Positions 29,633-38,749 of a DNA stretch of 64,000 nt are shown in pieces (the first letter of the stretch is position 1; every line of letters begins with the position of its first letter). The DNA lies in the NCBI RefSeq assembly GCF_003957515.1, contig NZ_RQXW01000003.1, positions 248,001 to 312,000 on the forward strand, read 5' to 3'. This DNA is from Amphritea opalescens (GTDB taxonomy: Bacteria > Pseudomonadota > Gammaproteobacteria > Pseudomonadales > Balneatricaceae). The notes under the pieces are model-generated. The model saw nothing but the letters and a program-made list of their open reading frames with translations, ran no database searches and was not told where the DNA came from. The position numbers were made by a program, and so were the translations under genes.

Positions 29633-29825
29633 AGTCAAAGTGTCGGCAATGGCGGCTAATTCCGACTAGCTTATTAAGCCCAGGTGACAGTAAGATGACA
29701 ACCGACAGGCTTTATCGCCATTCTTGTTAGCTAATTAAACCTAAGCACATCAAAAGTAGCACCCAATAATTTTATTTACAGGGATATTGAGCAGATAACA
29801 CTTAAACCTATTAAGTTACACAAAA

Positions 29826-30389
29826 TTACTTACAGGGCCTACGTTTATACTGTCGACGAAGTTTAGTAGTAATAGTTTTTATCGATATTATTCGATAATG
29901 ATCTGCATTTAAGGGTCGATCATCATTTTCTTTATCATTAGTGACTGCTCTACGCAGATCCTTAAACAGTTCTTTTTGGTAAATGTTTCCTCCAACTTTT
30001 GCAATTTCACTCGCAATAGTCGTAAGTTCTTTAACCTCTCTAGTAAGCCTTCCCATCGAAATCACATCTCGAGAATCGTTAGCAGCAGTCATCCAAAAGT
30101 TAAGAGACTCATCTTCAAGAACCGCTAATTTTTCACGAAATTCTCTGACCCATTCATTGTGGCTGGCAACTCTGGTTAATTCCTTATTTTTAGTCCATTG
30201 CACAATAGCGATTATGATACTGATAGCACAAGTGAAAAGAACTAAAAACCAAGTTACGTACTGCGTTTCATCTTGCAGCAATCCAACAAAACCATCTAAC
30301 CATCCGTACTCAAAATCCTCACTAGCACTAAGCATGTCTAAATCATCAGATTTATTCATACCACTACTCATTATTAGCAATCTCGTCAT
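29826..30389 (-). CDS. One-TM protein, third gene of an AT-rich STAS/ATPase cassette
   Basis: About 187 residues, family not recognised. An acidic N-terminus is followed by one membrane helix at about residues 44-64 (TWFLVLFTCAISIIIAIVQW) and then a charged cytoplasmic domain rich in helix-forming residues (EWVREFREKLAVLEDESLNF), ending in a basic tail. The start is uncertain: ATGs at 30389 (AAGAG at -8), 30371 and 30359 are all possible, and all overlap or abut the stop of the STAS-like gene, so translation is coupled. Base composition is much richer in A+T than the flanking core genes. It could be the membrane effector or sensor of the cassette; that is speculation. Confidence 0.75.
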   Translation of the reverse strand: MTRLLIMSSGMNKSDDLDMLSASEDFEYGWLDGFVGLLQDETQYVTWFLVLFTCAISIIIAIVQWTKNKELTRVASHNEWVREFREKLAVLEDESLNFWMTAANDSRDVISMGRLTREVKELTTIASEIAKVGGNIYQKELFKDLRRAVTNDKENDDRPLNADHYRIISIKTITTKLRRQYKRRPCK

Positions 30390-30675
30390 CTATATACTCT
30401 TGAATTTCATCAATAAGCTCTGGCTCTTCATGTGAAATAAACTTGATGCTTTTGACTAAGTCCGGCGGAATTCCCACTCGAATTAAGCCGCCAAATGCCT
30501 CTTCAAGAAAAGATGAGCCAAAGCCTTCCGTATCATCAAGATCAACTGTCATATCGCACTCTTCGCTTAGTTCTTTAATCAACCATTCCCTAAACTCCTC
30601 ACCTGAGCTAGGCCCCAGTTTTTTGTATCTTGGCCCCGGACAAGGGTATCTACTAGCAACCTTTATAATCTTCAT
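30364..30675 (-). CDS. STAS-like (DUF4325) protein
   Basis: 103 residues from the ATG at 30673-30675, chosen because it overlaps the upstream stop as ATGA and follows GGTGG. The DUF4325 core is clear: SSGEEFREWL, then a buried strand TVDLDDTEGFGSSFLEEAFGGLIR. This family has an STAS-like fold and is usually found beside histidine-kinase-like ATPases. By analogy with SpoIIAA it may be a switch partner of the ATPase encoded just upstream. No phosphorylatable residue has been proved; Ser23, Ser24, Ser54 and Ser55 are candidates. Confidence 0.85.
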   Translation of the reverse strand: MKIIKVASRYPCPGPRYKKLGPSSGEEFREWLIKELSEECDMTVDLDDTEGFGSSFLEEAFGGLIRVGIPPDLVKSIKFISHEEPELIDEIQEYIDDEIANNE

Positions 30676-31808
30676 TGAATATCCACCTTTAAGGGTATAA
30701 CCCACTCAACAATTGTTCCAGAAACCGACCGTTTGTGGTCTATTGTCACTTCTTTAATCATACCTTCAGTACCTTTATACATATACTTTCCATAGTTAGA
30801 AGAAATAGACATAAAGCCAGTACCTATTGAGTCAATTACTTGCTTCATATCTGTTAATCCTTTACCGCGATATGATTTTCCCGTTCTAGTACGAGACAAG
30901 CTTGAAGCTGCTTGAATATATGTAGAATCTTTTGCCTTAAAAAACTCAAATCCTAACAGATCAAAAAGCTCCTCAATTTGGGACGCTCCCTGTGTTTTTG
31001 GTAACGTGAGAGGTATGCCAACACCTTTATCACAAATAACAACCACCAATTCGGAATCTCTAATTCCAGCGAACGTCCACCATTTTGCTGTATTATCTGC
31101 TTCACAGTGAATATTATCGTCAATATATGCATGCTCTACAGAGTTGGACATAGCCTCAACAAAGCCTCGGTAAAGCTTTTTACTTGCACTTCTTTCCAAT
31201 TCATTTTTTATATCTGCAATCATATCTTTAGCAAGAATAGGCTCAGAACATGCACCTGAAGTATATTTCCAGAATGTCACATCATCATATTCTTTTGTCT
31301 TTCGCGTTTCTTTTTTAAGCAAGTCATAAAACCCCACTTGCTTTAGAATGCTTTCCATCTTGGGATCTTTTGGATGATTAAATGATACAGCTCGCACACC
31401 CAACCTGCTCTTTTTAGTTATAACATCAATTTCTGCCAAAAATGACAACATCGCAGCAGCGCTGATGTACTGAGTATCAGAAAAATTAAGATAAATTCGT
31501 CTATTAGCTCTCAGAGCACAATCTCTCACATCTTCAAGGAAGGAGTTCGTAAGCTCATAATTATCTTTATGATAATAATCAATGCTACCAGGAACCCTAA
31601 AGGTAACTCTTGTGTTAGATGAATAATTATTAGAACGTGTCACTCTGTGGTGTGGAAACTTCACTTTATCTAATGACTGTTTCGCTTTTTCAAGCACTTC
31701 CCAAGAACAATGCTCACAGTTTCTTAACTTCGCTTTTAATTTGCTGCGCTTAGCCCTCAAACACTTTTTATTAACAATAGAAGCCTTAACTACAGTTTTT
31801 TTCTTCAT
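30672..31808 (-). CDS. STAS domain - GHKL ATPase fusion protein
   Basis: 378 residues. Residues 1-60 are Lys-rich with a CEHC pair. Residues about 104-165 look like an STAS domain (RIYLNFSDTQYISAAAMLSF). Residues about 205-372 are a HATPase_c module: N-box FVEAMSNSVEHAY (Glu218, Asn222), G1 box CDKGVGIP (Asp260, Gly262, Gly264), G2 RGKGL at 314-318 and a final GTIVEWVIPL. There is no dimerisation/phosphoacceptor histidine region, so it is closer to anti-sigma kinases such as SpoIIAB than to sensor kinases. A strong AAGGAGGAGAGG Shine-Dalgarno site precedes the ATG. It heads a three-gene overlapping operon of low G+C. Confidence 0.85.
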   Translation of the reverse strand: MKKKTVVKASIVNKKCLRAKRSKLKAKLRNCEHCSWEVLEKAKQSLDKVKFPHHRVTRSNNYSSNTRVTFRVPGSIDYYHKDNYELTNSFLEDVRDCALRANRRIYLNFSDTQYISAAAMLSFLAEIDVITKKSRLGVRAVSFNHPKDPKMESILKQVGFYDLLKKETRKTKEYDDVTFWKYTSGACSEPILAKDMIADIKNELERSASKKLYRGFVEAMSNSVEHAYIDDNIHCEADNTAKWWTFAGIRDSELVVVICDKGVGIPLTLPKTQGASQIEELFDLLGFEFFKAKDSTYIQAASSLSRTRTGKSYRGKGLTDMKQVIDSIGTGFMSISSNYGKYMYKGTEGMIKEVTIDHKRSVSGTIVEWVIPLKVDIQ

Positions 31809-32045
31809 CCTCTCCTCCTTGAAAAGTCCATATTACCACGAGATTTTATATAAGTGAGTAGCTCTTTCACCTATACAATATGAGGCTTCGTAGGAATACG
31901 ACACCTTTATCAATGACTGTAAAGCTTCATGGCGACTTACGCTGAGCTTCAGGCAAAATAAGAATTACGCTGTCACAGCTCACCGCATAAACAATAGTAT
32001 TATTATTGATCATATTTATACCTGACTGCCTCCAAGTAAAGAGGG

Positions 32046-32894
32046 TTACCTCTGCAAGGAGAAACCGCGGAGCATCTGTATCTCTTCGGGCCATATTGTT
32101 TCATCGATAGTTTCCAATACCATCGGGATACCCTGAAAACGAGCATCCGCCATAATAAAGCGAAATACCTCTAAACCGATCTCCCCCATCCCCAAGCTGT
32201 GATGGCGGTCTTTATGGCTGTCAAAGGTTGCTTTGGAATCGTTCAGGTGCATCCCCTTCAGATATTCAAACCCCACAATGCGTTCGAACTCAGCAAAAGT
32301 ATGCTCGCAATCCGCACGGTCACGCAGATCATAGCCGGAAGCAAAGGTATGACAGGTATCGAGACAAACACCCACCCGACTTTTATCTTCAACTCGGTCG
32401 ATGATCTGTGCCAAATGCTCAAAACGGCAACCTAGATTACTGCCCTGACCGGCGGTGTTCTCGATAACAGCCGTCACACCCTCGGTTTTATCCAACGCGA
32501 TATTGATGGATTCAGCAATGGTATTAAGACAGGTCTCTTCATCCACCTTACGCAGATGACTGCCCGGGTGAAAGTTGAGATAACACAGCCCCAGTTGTGC
32601 GCAACGCTGCAGCTCATCGATGAAAGCGGCCCTCGACTTAGCCAACGGTTCAGCTTCTGGATGACCTAAATTAATAAGATAGCTGTCGTGCGGCAAAATC
32701 TGCTCTGCCTTAAAACCCAACCGTTCACAATTATCACGAAACGCTTTGATACTGGCGGCGGTAAGCGGTTTCGCCTCCCAACGGCGTTGATTTTTAGTAA
32801 ACAGGGCAAAGGCATTAGCCCCCAACTTAGCCGCATTCAGTGGGGCGTTTTCAACACCACCACTGGCACTAACATGAGCGCCGACGTAATACAT
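32046..32894 (-). CDS. nfo: Endonuclease IV
   Basis: AP endonuclease of 282 residues from the ATG giving [13 protein letters not shown], the usual N-terminus; the frame extends three codons further upstream. Metal ligands are seen in [50 protein letters not shown]-type sequence and VLETID. It cleaves 5' to abasic sites in base-excision repair. The AT-rich cassette lies immediately downstream. Confidence 0.96.
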   Translation of the reverse strand: MYYVGAHVSASGGVENAPLNAAKLGANAFALFTKNQRRWEAKPLTAASIKAFRDNCERLGFKAEQILPHDSYLINLGHPEAEPLAKSRAAFIDELQRCAQLGLCYLNFHPGSHLRKVDEETCLNTIAESINIALDKTEGVTAVIENTAGQGSNLGCRFEHLAQIIDRVEDKSRVGVCLDTCHTFASGYDLRDRADCEHTFAEFERIVGFEYLKGMHLNDSKATFDSHKDRHHSLGMGEIGLEVFRFIMADARFQGIPMVLETIDETIWPEEIQMLRGFSLQR

Positions 32895-33001
32895 AGTTAA
32901 CACCTTAAAGAGTTTTTGAGATCACCAGAGATGGCAGAGGGTCGTGCTTAAGGTAGATCAGCGCGCAACCGGAGCTTCCGATTGCGCAAGGGCGATAGTG
33001 A

Positions 33002-33184
33002 TTACAGCTTGCAGCCGCCACCTAGGCAATCATCAAAATCCATACTTTCCAGCTCGGCACGTTCCGCTTGGGCGGTTTTAACACGGCTAAACATCAGTGC
33101 TTCGACACTACCATCATCACTAATACCCGCTTTTTCGAATACAGCAATCAGTGTGTTTAGCTCGTCTAGGGTAAAATCATTCAT
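33002..33184 (-). CDS. Small acidic hypothetical protein with C-terminal Cys pair
   Basis: 60 residues from the ATG at 33182-33184 (GAGAGC upstream); the same frame can be extended by 17 codons, but that would overlap recJ. It has a two-helix look (NDFTLDELNTLIAVFEKAGI) and ends DDCLGGGCKL, with two cysteines four residues apart. Not recognised. It lies between recJ and nfo on the same strand. Confidence 0.6.
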   Translation of the reverse strand: MNDFTLDELNTLIAVFEKAGISDDGSVEALMFSRVKTAQAERAELESMDFDDCLGGGCKL

Positions 33185-33212
33185 CGTTTTGCTCTCATTA
33201 AAAATAGCGGCC

Positions 33213-34946
33213 TTAAAGCGGCAGCAGGTGGTCAATCATTAATTGCAGGCTACGCTGCCCACGAAATTCATTCACATCTAAACGATACACAGCCCGTACT
33301 CGCTGAATGGCATCATTCGGCCAGATATCGGTATCGGCATTAAAGTGGATCGCATCGATAGCGGTTCCACTCTCGGGCTCCATCAAGACTAACTTCAGGT
33401 GGCGCTGGCCTACAATACGTTGCTGCAGCAGGGCGAACTCTCCGTCAAACAGAGGTTCTGGAAACTCGTGTCCCCAAGGGCCTGCTTCTCGCAGCAGCTC
33501 AGCCATCTCCATGGTCATCTCTGACGAGGATAAACGACCATCGGTGAGCACCGCATGTTGCAGCTGCTCTGCACTCAGCTGACGCCGCACTTCCGCATCA
33601 AACGCCTGCTGGAATAAACTGAGGTTTTCGGCGGCGATGGTCATGCCGGCAGCCATCGCGTGGCCACCAAATTTTTTCAATAATTCGGGGTGTTTAGCAG
33701 CTACCGCATCGAGGCCATCCCGAATATGGAAGCCATTAACCGAACGCGCAGAACCTTTTAATTCACCCGCATCCCCCACCGCAAATGCAACCACGGGGCG
33801 ATTCAGCTTTTCTTTGATACGTGAGGCTAAAATACCGATAACCCCTTGATGCCAATCGACATCATAGAGGCATAGGCCAAAGGGCAGTTCCCCTTCAGCA
33901 TCCAACTCTAGCTCTTCCAGCAAGGCGTTGGCCTGTTGCTGCATCTCTTGCTCAATCCCACGCCGCTCCTGATTCAGGCTATCAAGCTGCAAGGCAAGCT
34001 GTTGAGCCCGTTCCGGATTATTCGTTAGCAAACACTCGATACCGATCGACATATCATCCAGACGCCCAGCGGCGTTCAAACGCGGCCCCAAGGCAAAACC
34101 TAGATCGGTGGCGGTCATACGACTGCGCTGCCGTCCACTGATCTCTATCAGCGCCAGCAGACCCGGACGCGCTCGGCCCGAACGGATACGCTGCAACCCT
34201 TGATACACCAGCGTACGGTTATTCTGTTCCAGTGGTACCACATCGGCAACGGTACCCAGCGCGACCAAGTCCAGCAAAGACGCCAGATTAGGCTTGGCTA
34301 GCCCCTGTTGATCAAACCATTGCTGTTCATCCAACGCCCGTCGTAAAGCGGTCATCACATAGAAGATCACACCAACACCGCAGGTGGATTTTTCACTAAA
34401 GTGACAGTTGGGTTGATTGGGGTTCACAATGGCGCAAGCCGCTGGCAATCGCTCTCCCGGCAAGTGATGGTCGGTCACCACTACATCGATACCAAGACTG
34501 TTGGCTTTGGCAACGCCATCGACACTGGAGATACCATTATCTACCGTGATGATGAGATCCGGCTTCAACTCGGCGGCCACCTTCACAATCTCGGGGCTTA
34601 GCCCGTAACCATACTCGAACCGGTTGGGCACCAGATAACTTACCCGTTTTGCGCCCATCATCCCCAGCCCAAGCAGGCCGACCGCTGTACTAGTCGCGCC
34701 ATCGCAATCGAAATCGCCCACAATCAGAATATGCTGATCCTGCTCGAGCGCTTGGATTAAACGCTTAACGGCCGCCTCCAGCCCCAACATATCCCGACCG
34801 GTTTGTAGTTGCTGCAGACTACGCCCTAACGCATCAATATCATCGAGACCACGGCTCGCATAGATACGAGCGAGTAGCGGATGAACCTGATTAAAAATCT
34901 GACTATGTGAATCTGCCTCTCGGCGACGAATGATAAGATCACTCAT
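33213..34946 (-). CDS. recJ: Single-stranded-DNA-specific exonuclease RecJ
   Basis: 577 residues, DHH/DHHA1 phosphoesterase. Motifs DFDCDGATS, TVDNGISSVDG, VTDHHLPGE and the C-terminal GGHAMAAGMT are present. RecJ degrades 5'-tailed ssDNA in recombination, base-excision and mismatch repair. It overlaps the upstream ydcF-like gene by 8 bases and is followed by a small gene and nfo, so three repair-linked genes may be co-transcribed. Confidence 0.97.
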   Translation of the reverse strand: MSDLIIRRREADSHSQIFNQVHPLLARIYASRGLDDIDALGRSLQQLQTGRDMLGLEAAVKRLIQALEQDQHILIVGDFDCDGATSTAVGLLGLGMMGAKRVSYLVPNRFEYGYGLSPEIVKVAAELKPDLIITVDNGISSVDGVAKANSLGIDVVVTDHHLPGERLPAACAIVNPNQPNCHFSEKSTCGVGVIFYVMTALRRALDEQQWFDQQGLAKPNLASLLDLVALGTVADVVPLEQNNRTLVYQGLQRIRSGRARPGLLALIEISGRQRSRMTATDLGFALGPRLNAAGRLDDMSIGIECLLTNNPERAQQLALQLDSLNQERRGIEQEMQQQANALLEELELDAEGELPFGLCLYDVDWHQGVIGILASRIKEKLNRPVVAFAVGDAGELKGSARSVNGFHIRDGLDAVAAKHPELLKKFGGHAMAAGMTIAAENLSLFQQAFDAEVRRQLSAEQLQHAVLTDGRLSSSEMTMEMAELLREAGPWGHEFPEPLFDGEFALLQQRIVGQRHLKLVLMEPESGTAIDAIHFNADTDIWPNDAIQRVRAVYRLDVNEFRGQRSLQLMIDHLLPL

Positions 34947-35748
34947 TAACAGGGGTACCCAAAGTAGCGGCTGGAAATAACGTATCGGTTTTATCCGTCA
35001 AATAGTAGACAGTCAAACCGATCCACTCACGCACTGCGATTGAAAGTTCATAAAGATTGCGGCCTAGATCTGCCCGCCAACTACTCAAGCCAACCGGCCG
35101 GGAGTAATAATCCACAGGATAGGGAATAACATTCCAGCCCTGCAGCCTAAAAATCCCCATCGAACGGGGCATATGATATGCCGAGGTGACCAACAACCAG
35201 CCGCGAGGGTCGTTAAGATCGATACCCGCGGGAACCATATCTTGGCTATAAATCGCATTCTCAAAGGTATTCCGCGAATCCCGCTCAAAGATTACCCGTT
35301 GATCAAGCTGCAGGGCCTTGAGCCAAGTACGCTGCACATCGGCGCCCCGAAACTCAGCCTTAAGCACCGAACCCGAGCCGCCCGTCAGAATCACCGGCAC
35401 ATCCTCATAACGCTGCAACAGGGGCAAAATAGCCATATTCCGCTCCGCCGCCATATTGAACTGCGGTTGTTGCCAAATCTGGCTAAGTTCCGCCTCTTCA
35501 GACCCGCCGAGCACCACTATACCGGCCACCTCGTGCGGCAGAGTAGCCGGTGATGGGAAACGCTTTTCTAGCGGTTGTAGCAGCAGATCCCCGACCGGAT
35601 AAAAAGTCAGCAATAACAAACAAACCGCCGCCAGCGAAGAAAGCTTACGCCACCCCTTCAATAGCCCCAATACCAACAGTAAAACCAGAAAATTACCTGG
35701 GTTAGCTAACACCCAAAAACCTTTCGACAATTGAAAAAACAGGTCCAT
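34939..35748 (-). CDS. DUF218 (YdcF/ElyC family) membrane protein
   Basis: 269 residues. Two hydrophobic segments lie at the N-terminus (about 15-50), then a periplasmic DUF218 domain with GIVVLGGSEE, ILTGGSGS, ESRNTFENA-like RDSRNTFENAIYS and VTSAYHMPRSMGIF. ElyC of E. coli affects undecaprenyl-phosphate and envelope homeostasis, but paralogues are many and the exact role is not known. It is coupled to recJ. Confidence 0.88.
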   Translation of the reverse strand: MDLFFQLSKGFWVLANPGNFLVLLLVLGLLKGWRKLSSLAAVCLLLLTFYPVGDLLLQPLEKRFPSPATLPHEVAGIVVLGGSEEAELSQIWQQPQFNMAAERNMAILPLLQRYEDVPVILTGGSGSVLKAEFRGADVQRTWLKALQLDQRVIFERDSRNTFENAIYSQDMVPAGIDLNDPRGWLLVTSAYHMPRSMGIFRLQGWNVIPYPVDYYSRPVGLSSWRADLGRNLYELSIAVREWIGLTVYYLTDKTDTLFPAATLGTPVNE

Positions 35749-35765
35749 GCTTGTTATCCCCCAAT

Positions 35766-35800
35766 AAAAAGCCCGTTAAGGTCAGGGACTCTAACGGGCT
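35766..35800 (-). terminator. Intrinsic terminator of hom-thrC
   Basis: Perfect 9-base arms AGCCCGTTA (35770-35778) and TAACGGGCT (35792-35800), followed on the minus strand by a T-run. It lies 20 bases after the thrC stop. Confidence 0.9.
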
Positions 35801-35820
35801 ATTATCAATGCATCAAGCGA

Positions 35821-37215
35821 TTAGTCGTTATGCACATGCTCGGCAACAAACTGCTGCACGGTTTTTAGTTCATTAGGCAGTACGGTGAACTGCTCTTCAC
35901 GCTCAAATAGATCCGCCATATGGGCCGGTAACTGAGGCGATTCAAGCCCCGCTTTCAACACCGCTTCAGGGAATTTCACCGGATGGGCCGTCGCCAACAC
36001 AATCATAGGTACGCTTGCATCGCGCTTACATTCACGCGCAGCCACCACACCGATAGCGGTATGTGGATCAAGCAGATAACCGGTTTCAGCGGCTACCGTT
36101 TTAATCATGTCGCAGGTTGCTTCATCATCACAGGCAAAGCTATCAAACAGTTCACGGACTTTTTCCCAGCGCGGCTGATCAAGCTGTACCGCTTCTGTTT
36201 TAAACTTCGCCATTAAATCGCTAATCGCTGCACCATCACGGCCATAGACATCAAACAGCAAACGCTCAAAGTTAGACGACACCATGATATCCATTGATGG
36301 TGACAAGGTATGAACCAGTTCCCCCTTACTCATATCATTGCCGGAAATCACCCGGTGCAGAATATCGTTTTTATTGGTCGCCACGACCAACTGACTGATC
36401 GGCAAGCCCATCTGCTTAGCCAGATAACCCGCAAAAATATCGCCGAAGTTACCGGTTGGCACGGAGAACGCCACATCACGATGCGGCCCACCAACAGCCA
36501 GCGATGCAGAGAAGTAATACACGATCTGGGACATAATACGCGCCCAGTTGATCGAGTTCACGGCACCTAGCTTACGTCCACCGAGGAAATCTTGATTGGC
36601 GAAGCTATCTTTGACCATCTCCTGACAGTCATCGAAGTTGCCTTCTAGGGCGATATTGAACACATTATCTTCGATAATGGTGGTCATCTGTTTGCGCTGA
36701 ACTTCAGACACCCGGTTGTACGGATGCAGAATAAAGATATCCAGATGCTCACTGTGACGACAGCCTTCGATCGCCGCCGAACCGGTGTCTCCAGAAGTAG
36801 CCCCCATGATAACCAGACGCTCTTGGCGCTTGGTCAGGGCATAATCCATCAACCGACCCAGCAGCTGTAGGGCAAAATCTTTAAACGCGAGGGTTGGGCC
36901 GTGGAACAGCTCCAGCACCCACTCATTGGTACCCAGCTCTTTCAACGGCGCAACAGCGGTATGATTAAAGCCCGCATAGGTGTCATCGATCATCTTTTTC
37001 AGATCAGCATCAACGACACAATCACCCACAAACGGCTTAATAATCTTATAAGCTAACTCGTTATATGGCAGGCCCGCCCAAGAGGCAATCTCCTCTTTGC
37101 TAAAGGTTGGCAGCACTTCGGGTACATATAAACCACCATCACTCGCCAAACCGGCCAGTAATACTTCCTCAAAATTCAGCGCTGGGGCCTGGCCCCGGGT
37201 AGAGATATATTTCAC
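35821..37215 (-). CDS. thrC: Threonine synthase
   Basis: 464-residue PLP enzyme that converts O-phosphohomoserine to threonine. The PLP lysine is in PTLAFKDFALQLLG; MGATSGDTGSAAIEG and PTGNFGDIFAGYLAKQMG are also visible. The start codon is GTG (MKYISTRGQAP, the normal N-terminus). It lies 28 bases downstream of hom. Confidence 0.97.
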   Translation of the reverse strand: MKYISTRGQAPALNFEEVLLAGLASDGGLYVPEVLPTFSKEEIASWAGLPYNELAYKIIKPFVGDCVVDADLKKMIDDTYAGFNHTAVAPLKELGTNEWVLELFHGPTLAFKDFALQLLGRLMDYALTKRQERLVIMGATSGDTGSAAIEGCRHSEHLDIFILHPYNRVSEVQRKQMTTIIEDNVFNIALEGNFDDCQEMVKDSFANQDFLGGRKLGAVNSINWARIMSQIVYYFSASLAVGGPHRDVAFSVPTGNFGDIFAGYLAKQMGLPISQLVVATNKNDILHRVISGNDMSKGELVHTLSPSMDIMVSSNFERLLFDVYGRDGAAISDLMAKFKTEAVQLDQPRWEKVRELFDSFACDDEATCDMIKTVAAETGYLLDPHTAIGVVAARECKRDASVPMIVLATAHPVKFPEAVLKAGLESPQLPAHMADLFEREEQFTVLPNELKTVQQFVAEHVHND

Positions 37216-37243
37216 GATCTAAATTCCTACGTTTGCGGTTGCC

Positions 37244-38539
37244 TTATAGATGCTCAACACGGATACGAGTTACCGCTTCGTTCACATCAGCCAACGCTTC
37301 AATCTTAACAATCGCTTCGTTCATCAGCTTTTCCTTCACATCCTGAGTCAGAATAATGACAGGCACTTGCTGCTGATGGGTCTCTTTCTGCACGATCGCA
37401 TTAATACTAATCTCAGATTCGCTCAGAATAGAAGCAACCTTTGCCAGTACTCCTGGGCGTTCATTCACCGTCAGGCGTAGGTAATAGCCACTCACAACCT
37501 CTTCAACCGGCGAAATTGGCATCTCAGACAGACTACCCGGCTGGAAAGCCAGATGAGGTACGCGATTATCACGATCAGCTGTCAGCATCCGCACGACATC
37601 AACCACATCAGCGATCACCGCAGAGGCGGTGGGTTCTGCACCGGCACCCGCACCGTAATACATGGTCTGACCTACCGCATCACCATCGACCAACACCGCG
37701 TTCATCACGCCGTGTACATTCGCCAGCAGTGCTTTTTCAGGAATCATCGTCGGATGGACCCGCAGCTCGATACCGCTTTCGGTGCGACGACTAATACCTA
37801 AATGCTTAATCCGGTAACCCAGCTCTTCAGCATATTGCACATCGGCCGCCGTAATATTACTGATCCCTTCGGTATAGGCTTTATCAAACTGCAGTGGGAT
37901 ACCAAAGGCGATAGACGCAAGAATAGTCAGCTTATGCGCCGCATCAATCCCTTCCACGTCGAAGGTGGGATCCGCTTCGGCATAACCCAGCGCCTGCGCT
38001 TCGGCCAGTACATCTGCAAAATCACGGCCTTTATCGCGCATCTCGGTCAGAATAAAGTTACCGGTGCCGTTGATAATACCCGCCAACCAGTTAATTCTAT
38101 TACCCGAAAGCCCTTCACGGATCGCTTTGATCACCGGAATACCGCCGGCAACGGCTGCTTCAAACGCCACCATCACGTTTTTCTTTTGGGCCGCGGCGAA
38201 GATCTCATTACCGTGCACGGCGATCAACGCTTTGTTTGCGGTCACCACATGCTTGCCGTTTTCAATAGCGGTCATCACCAGCTCAAGCGCTGTATCATAA
38301 CCACCGATCAACTCAATAATAATGTCAATTTCAGGGTTGCGAGCAACCTCGAAAATATCCGCTGTAATATGGGTACCCTGGGTGTCGCAATCAGGATTTT
38401 CACGACGGGCGCCTATCGCTTCTACAACGATACTACGACCCGCACGACGGGCGATCTCTTCCGCGTTGCGCTTGAGTACATTAAACGTACCACCACCAAC
38501 GGTGCCAAGACCACAGATACCAACTTTTACAGGTTTCAA
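37244..38539 (-). CDS. hom: Homoserine dehydrogenase
   Basis: 431 residues: NAD(P) domain with GICGLGTVGGGTFNVL, the ANKALIAVHGNEIF segment, catalytic region GYAEADPTFDVEGIDAAHK and a C-terminal ACT domain (LTVNERPGVLAKVASIL) that binds threonine for feedback. It is the separate enzyme, not fused to aspartokinase. The start is TTG, with GAGG at 7-base spacing; the only ATG nearby is out of frame and hits a stop at once. Confidence 0.96.
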   Translation of the reverse strand: MKPVKVGICGLGTVGGGTFNVLKRNAEEIARRAGRSIVVEAIGARRENPDCDTQGTHITADIFEVARNPEIDIIIELIGGYDTALELVMTAIENGKHVVTANKALIAVHGNEIFAAAQKKNVMVAFEAAVAGGIPVIKAIREGLSGNRINWLAGIINGTGNFILTEMRDKGRDFADVLAEAQALGYAEADPTFDVEGIDAAHKLTILASIAFGIPLQFDKAYTEGISNITAADVQYAEELGYRIKHLGISRRTESGIELRVHPTMIPEKALLANVHGVMNAVLVDGDAVGQTMYYGAGAGAEPTASAVIADVVDVVRMLTADRDNRVPHLAFQPGSLSEMPISPVEEVVSGYYLRLTVNERPGVLAKVASILSESEISINAIVQKETHQQQVPVIILTQDVKEKLMNEAIVKIEALADVNEAVTRIRVEHL

Positions 38540-38690
38540 ACCATTACCTCACGCTATTACTAGGCTATCAGAGCGACAGACATTTCTGCGGTTAAAAAAT
38601 AGGCACGCATTATAGCTAAATCCACGTCTAAGCTCTACGCAGCGCCCCACCTCAGGTTAAAAAAAATCACCTTTCCAGAAAAAGGCTATA

Positions 38691-38716
38691 AAAAAAGAGA
38701 GCCTAGGCTCTCTTTC
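38691..38716 (-). terminator. Intrinsic terminator of dsbC
   Basis: A perfect 22-base palindrome centred at 38704/38705 with arms AAAGAGAGCCT, followed by T residues on the minus strand. It lies about 35 bases after the dsbC stop. Confidence 0.85.
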
Positions 38717-38749
38717 ATCATAACAGGATGGTAATAACCGTTTTAATGT

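Noticed and set aside
29639-32045. Direct or inverted repeats bounding the STAS/ATPase cassette
   Set aside because: TTACAGGG occurs twice near 29.8 kb, but no matching copy was seen on the far side, so no insertion-sequence or target-site duplication can be claimed.
37802-38563. 253-codon plus-strand frame opposite hom
   Set aside because: It is the antisense shadow of the clearly identified homoserine dehydrogenase; composition (His, Thr, Asn-rich) is typical of a mirror frame.
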